DNA from: an uncultured delta proteobacterium
Lineage (GTDB): Bacteria > Desulfobacterota > WTBG01 > CAIYCZ01
Assembly (NCBI GenBank): GCA_903924805.1
Contig: CAIYCZ010000121.1
Span: 1-7,261, forward strand
Reading direction: 5' to 3'
Length of the DNA: 7,261 nucleotides
The notes beneath the pieces are model-generated. The model worked only from the letters and a program-made list of their open reading frames with translations, searched no databases and was not told the origin of the DNA. The position numbers and the translations under genes were made by a program. This document shows, piece by piece, positions 6,651-7,261 of this stretch (the first letter of the stretch is position 1; the number at the start of each line of letters is the position of its first letter).

Positions 6651-7165
6651 ATAGAGAAAAACAGAAGCGCTGTATATATAGGATAGCTCTGCTGAGCACG
6701 GTGATTGTGTTCGCATGCCTTATTCCCGTCAGCTATAGCCATGCCCAGGAGATCTTCTCGACGGTCAAAATAACATCATCTCCCAACCCGGTTGGTTCCG
6801 GTGCCCGCGCCCAGGGCATGGGCGGAGCCTTTATCGCGGTGGCTGATGATGCAACCGCTGCCTCATGGAACCCCGGCGGCCTCATGCAGCTTGAGCGGCC
6901 GGAATTTTCCATTGTCGGCTCTTTCTTCCAGCGCCGCAAGCATATGACCTCTGACCTCCATCCTGAAGAAAACGGCCAGAACAACAAGCACCGCGAGGAC
7001 ATTAACTATATGAGCGGTGCCTATCCGTTCCGGGCGTTTGATAAAAACATGGTCGTCTCGTTCAATTACCAGCGGCTCTACGATTTCTACGATAAGCTTG
7101 ATTTTAACTATAACTACCGCGGGTATCTCTCCGACGGCAGTTTTTATAATGCAAAAAGCCCTTGA
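6641..7165 (+). CDS. FadL/PorV-like outer-membrane protein, N-terminal part only (probably truncated)
   Basis: A 174-residue ORF. Residues 1-35 form a Sec signal peptide: basic n-region (REKQKR), hydrophobic core (IALLSTVIVFACLI) and a cleavage site after SHA (A35). The mature start carries the conserved plug/N-terminal motif of FadL/OMPP1/PorV-type beta-barrels: GARAQGMGGAFIAVADDATA (54-73) followed by SWNPGGL (75-81). Aromatic alternating strands follow (SFNYQRLYDFYDKLDFNYNYRG). Family members usually have roughly 300-500 residues, so only the first third to half of a barrel is encoded. The other frames beyond 7165 do not continue the barrel, so a simple frameshift at the end is not the explanation. 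The stop codon lies in the -35 box of the next promoter, which suggests a deletion that fused the gene to the downstream promoter, or a degraded copy. No Shine-Dalgarno precedes ATG 6641. Close spacing after the cyclase-CHAT gene suggests it was once the last gene of that transcription unit. Confidence 0.72.
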   Translation: MPNYREKQKRCIYRIALLSTVIVFACLIPVSYSHAQEIFSTVKITSSPNPVGSGARAQGMGGAFIAVADDATAASWNPGGLMQLERPEFSIVGSFFQRRKHMTSDLHPEENGQNNKHREDINYMSGAYPFRAFDKNMVVSFNYQRLYDFYDKLDFNYNYRGYLSDGSFYNAKSP

Positions 7166-7190
7166 CAGTCGCACTTCACAAGTGTATCCT
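7162..7190 (+). promoter_or_regulatory. Sigma-70-type promoter for the gene starting at 7239
   Basis: A perfect -35 TTGACA (7162-7167) is separated by exactly 17 bp from a -10 TATCCT (7185-7190, 4 of 6 matches to TATAAT). A second TATCCT lies at 7194-7199. The 17-bp spacer contains an inverted repeat, CACTT-CAC-AAGTG (7172-7184), which could be an operator. The TGA stop codon of the upstream ORF (7163-7165) lies within the -35 hexamer. Confidence 0.6.
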
Positions 7191-7224
7191 GTATATCCTA
7201 GACAAGCAAATACAAATAAATAGA

Positions 7225-7230
7225 GAGGAG
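7225..7230 (+). promoter_or_regulatory. Shine-Dalgarno for the gene starting at 7239
   Basis: GAGGAG, 8 nt before ATG 7239, in a purine-rich run. It is among the strongest ribosome sites in the window and supports a real, well-translated gene downstream. Confidence 0.7.
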
Positions 7231-7238
7231 TAGAGAGA

Positions 7239-7261
7239 ATGGCAGAATACACAATTGAGAC
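7239..7261 (+). CDS. Start of an unidentified gene, cut by the window end
   Basis: Only the first seven complete codons are present, reading MAEYTIE. They follow a promoter (7162-7190) and a strong Shine-Dalgarno (7225-7230), so the start is well supported. Such an N-terminus would be compatible with an elongation factor G-like GTPase (some begin MAEY and then a short polar stretch before the G1 loop), but seven residues cannot support an identification. Its own strong promoter suggests it is transcribed independently of the sigma/CHAT cassette. Confidence 0.6.

Noticed and set aside
7017..7223. Overlapping plus-strand frame as a frameshifted continuation of the outer-membrane protein
   Set aside because: Its translation shows no beta-barrel pattern and runs through the promoter region, so it does not restore the missing barrel.
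1..7261. CRISPR array, tRNA/rRNA gene, transposase or attachment site
   Set aside because: No regularly spaced direct repeats, cloverleaf-like sequence, transposase motifs or terminal inverted repeats were seen.

Overview
The window comes from a diderm (Gram-negative type) bacterium of moderate GC content. The evidence is a signal-peptide-bearing FadL/PorV-like outer-membrane protein and a CsgG/FlgO-like domain placed beyond a transmembrane helix. The lineage cannot be fixed from the sequence. The gene mix (ECF-type sigma factor, zinc-finger anti-sigma factor, cyclase/CHAT/TPR fusion, PorV/FadL-like protein) would suit environmental groups such as Nitrospirota, Desulfobacterota or Omnitrophota, but that is a guess. 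All supported genes lie on the + strand and are tightly packed.

Layout: a short leader carries an 18-bp perfect palindrome. Next is recJ (79-1830), a complete single-strand DNA exonuclease gene. After 34 bp comes a three-gene cassette: an ECF-like sigma-70 factor (1865-2485), a soluble zinc-finger (ZAS-type) anti-sigma-like protein (2532-3278), and a 1110-residue signalling protein (3280-6612) that starts 1 bp after the anti-sigma stop codon behind a strong Shine-Dalgarno. Then 28 bp, partly occupied by a four-copy 7-nt microrepeat, lead into a secreted FadL/PorV-like outer-membrane protein ORF (6641-7165). That ORF is much shorter than its family and ends inside the -35 box of a consensus-like promoter (7162-7190). 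The promoter drives a new gene that begins at 7239 and runs off the window.

The centrepiece is the 1110-residue protein. In order it has a class III nucleotide cyclase domain with all expected catalytic and adenine-specifying residues, a CHAT (caspase-like) protease domain with a His/Cys dyad, an acidic linker, one transmembrane helix, about five TPR repeats, a CsgG/FlgO-like domain and a FlgT-C-like beta domain. The positive-inside rule puts cyclase and CHAT in the cytoplasm and TPR plus CsgG-like domains in the periplasm. With the sigma/anti-sigma pair directly upstream, the simplest hypothesis is a transmembrane envelope sensor that controls transcription, perhaps through CHAT cleavage of the anti-sigma protein and/or cAMP synthesis. 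The coupling is inference; the domain content and gene order are read from the sequence.
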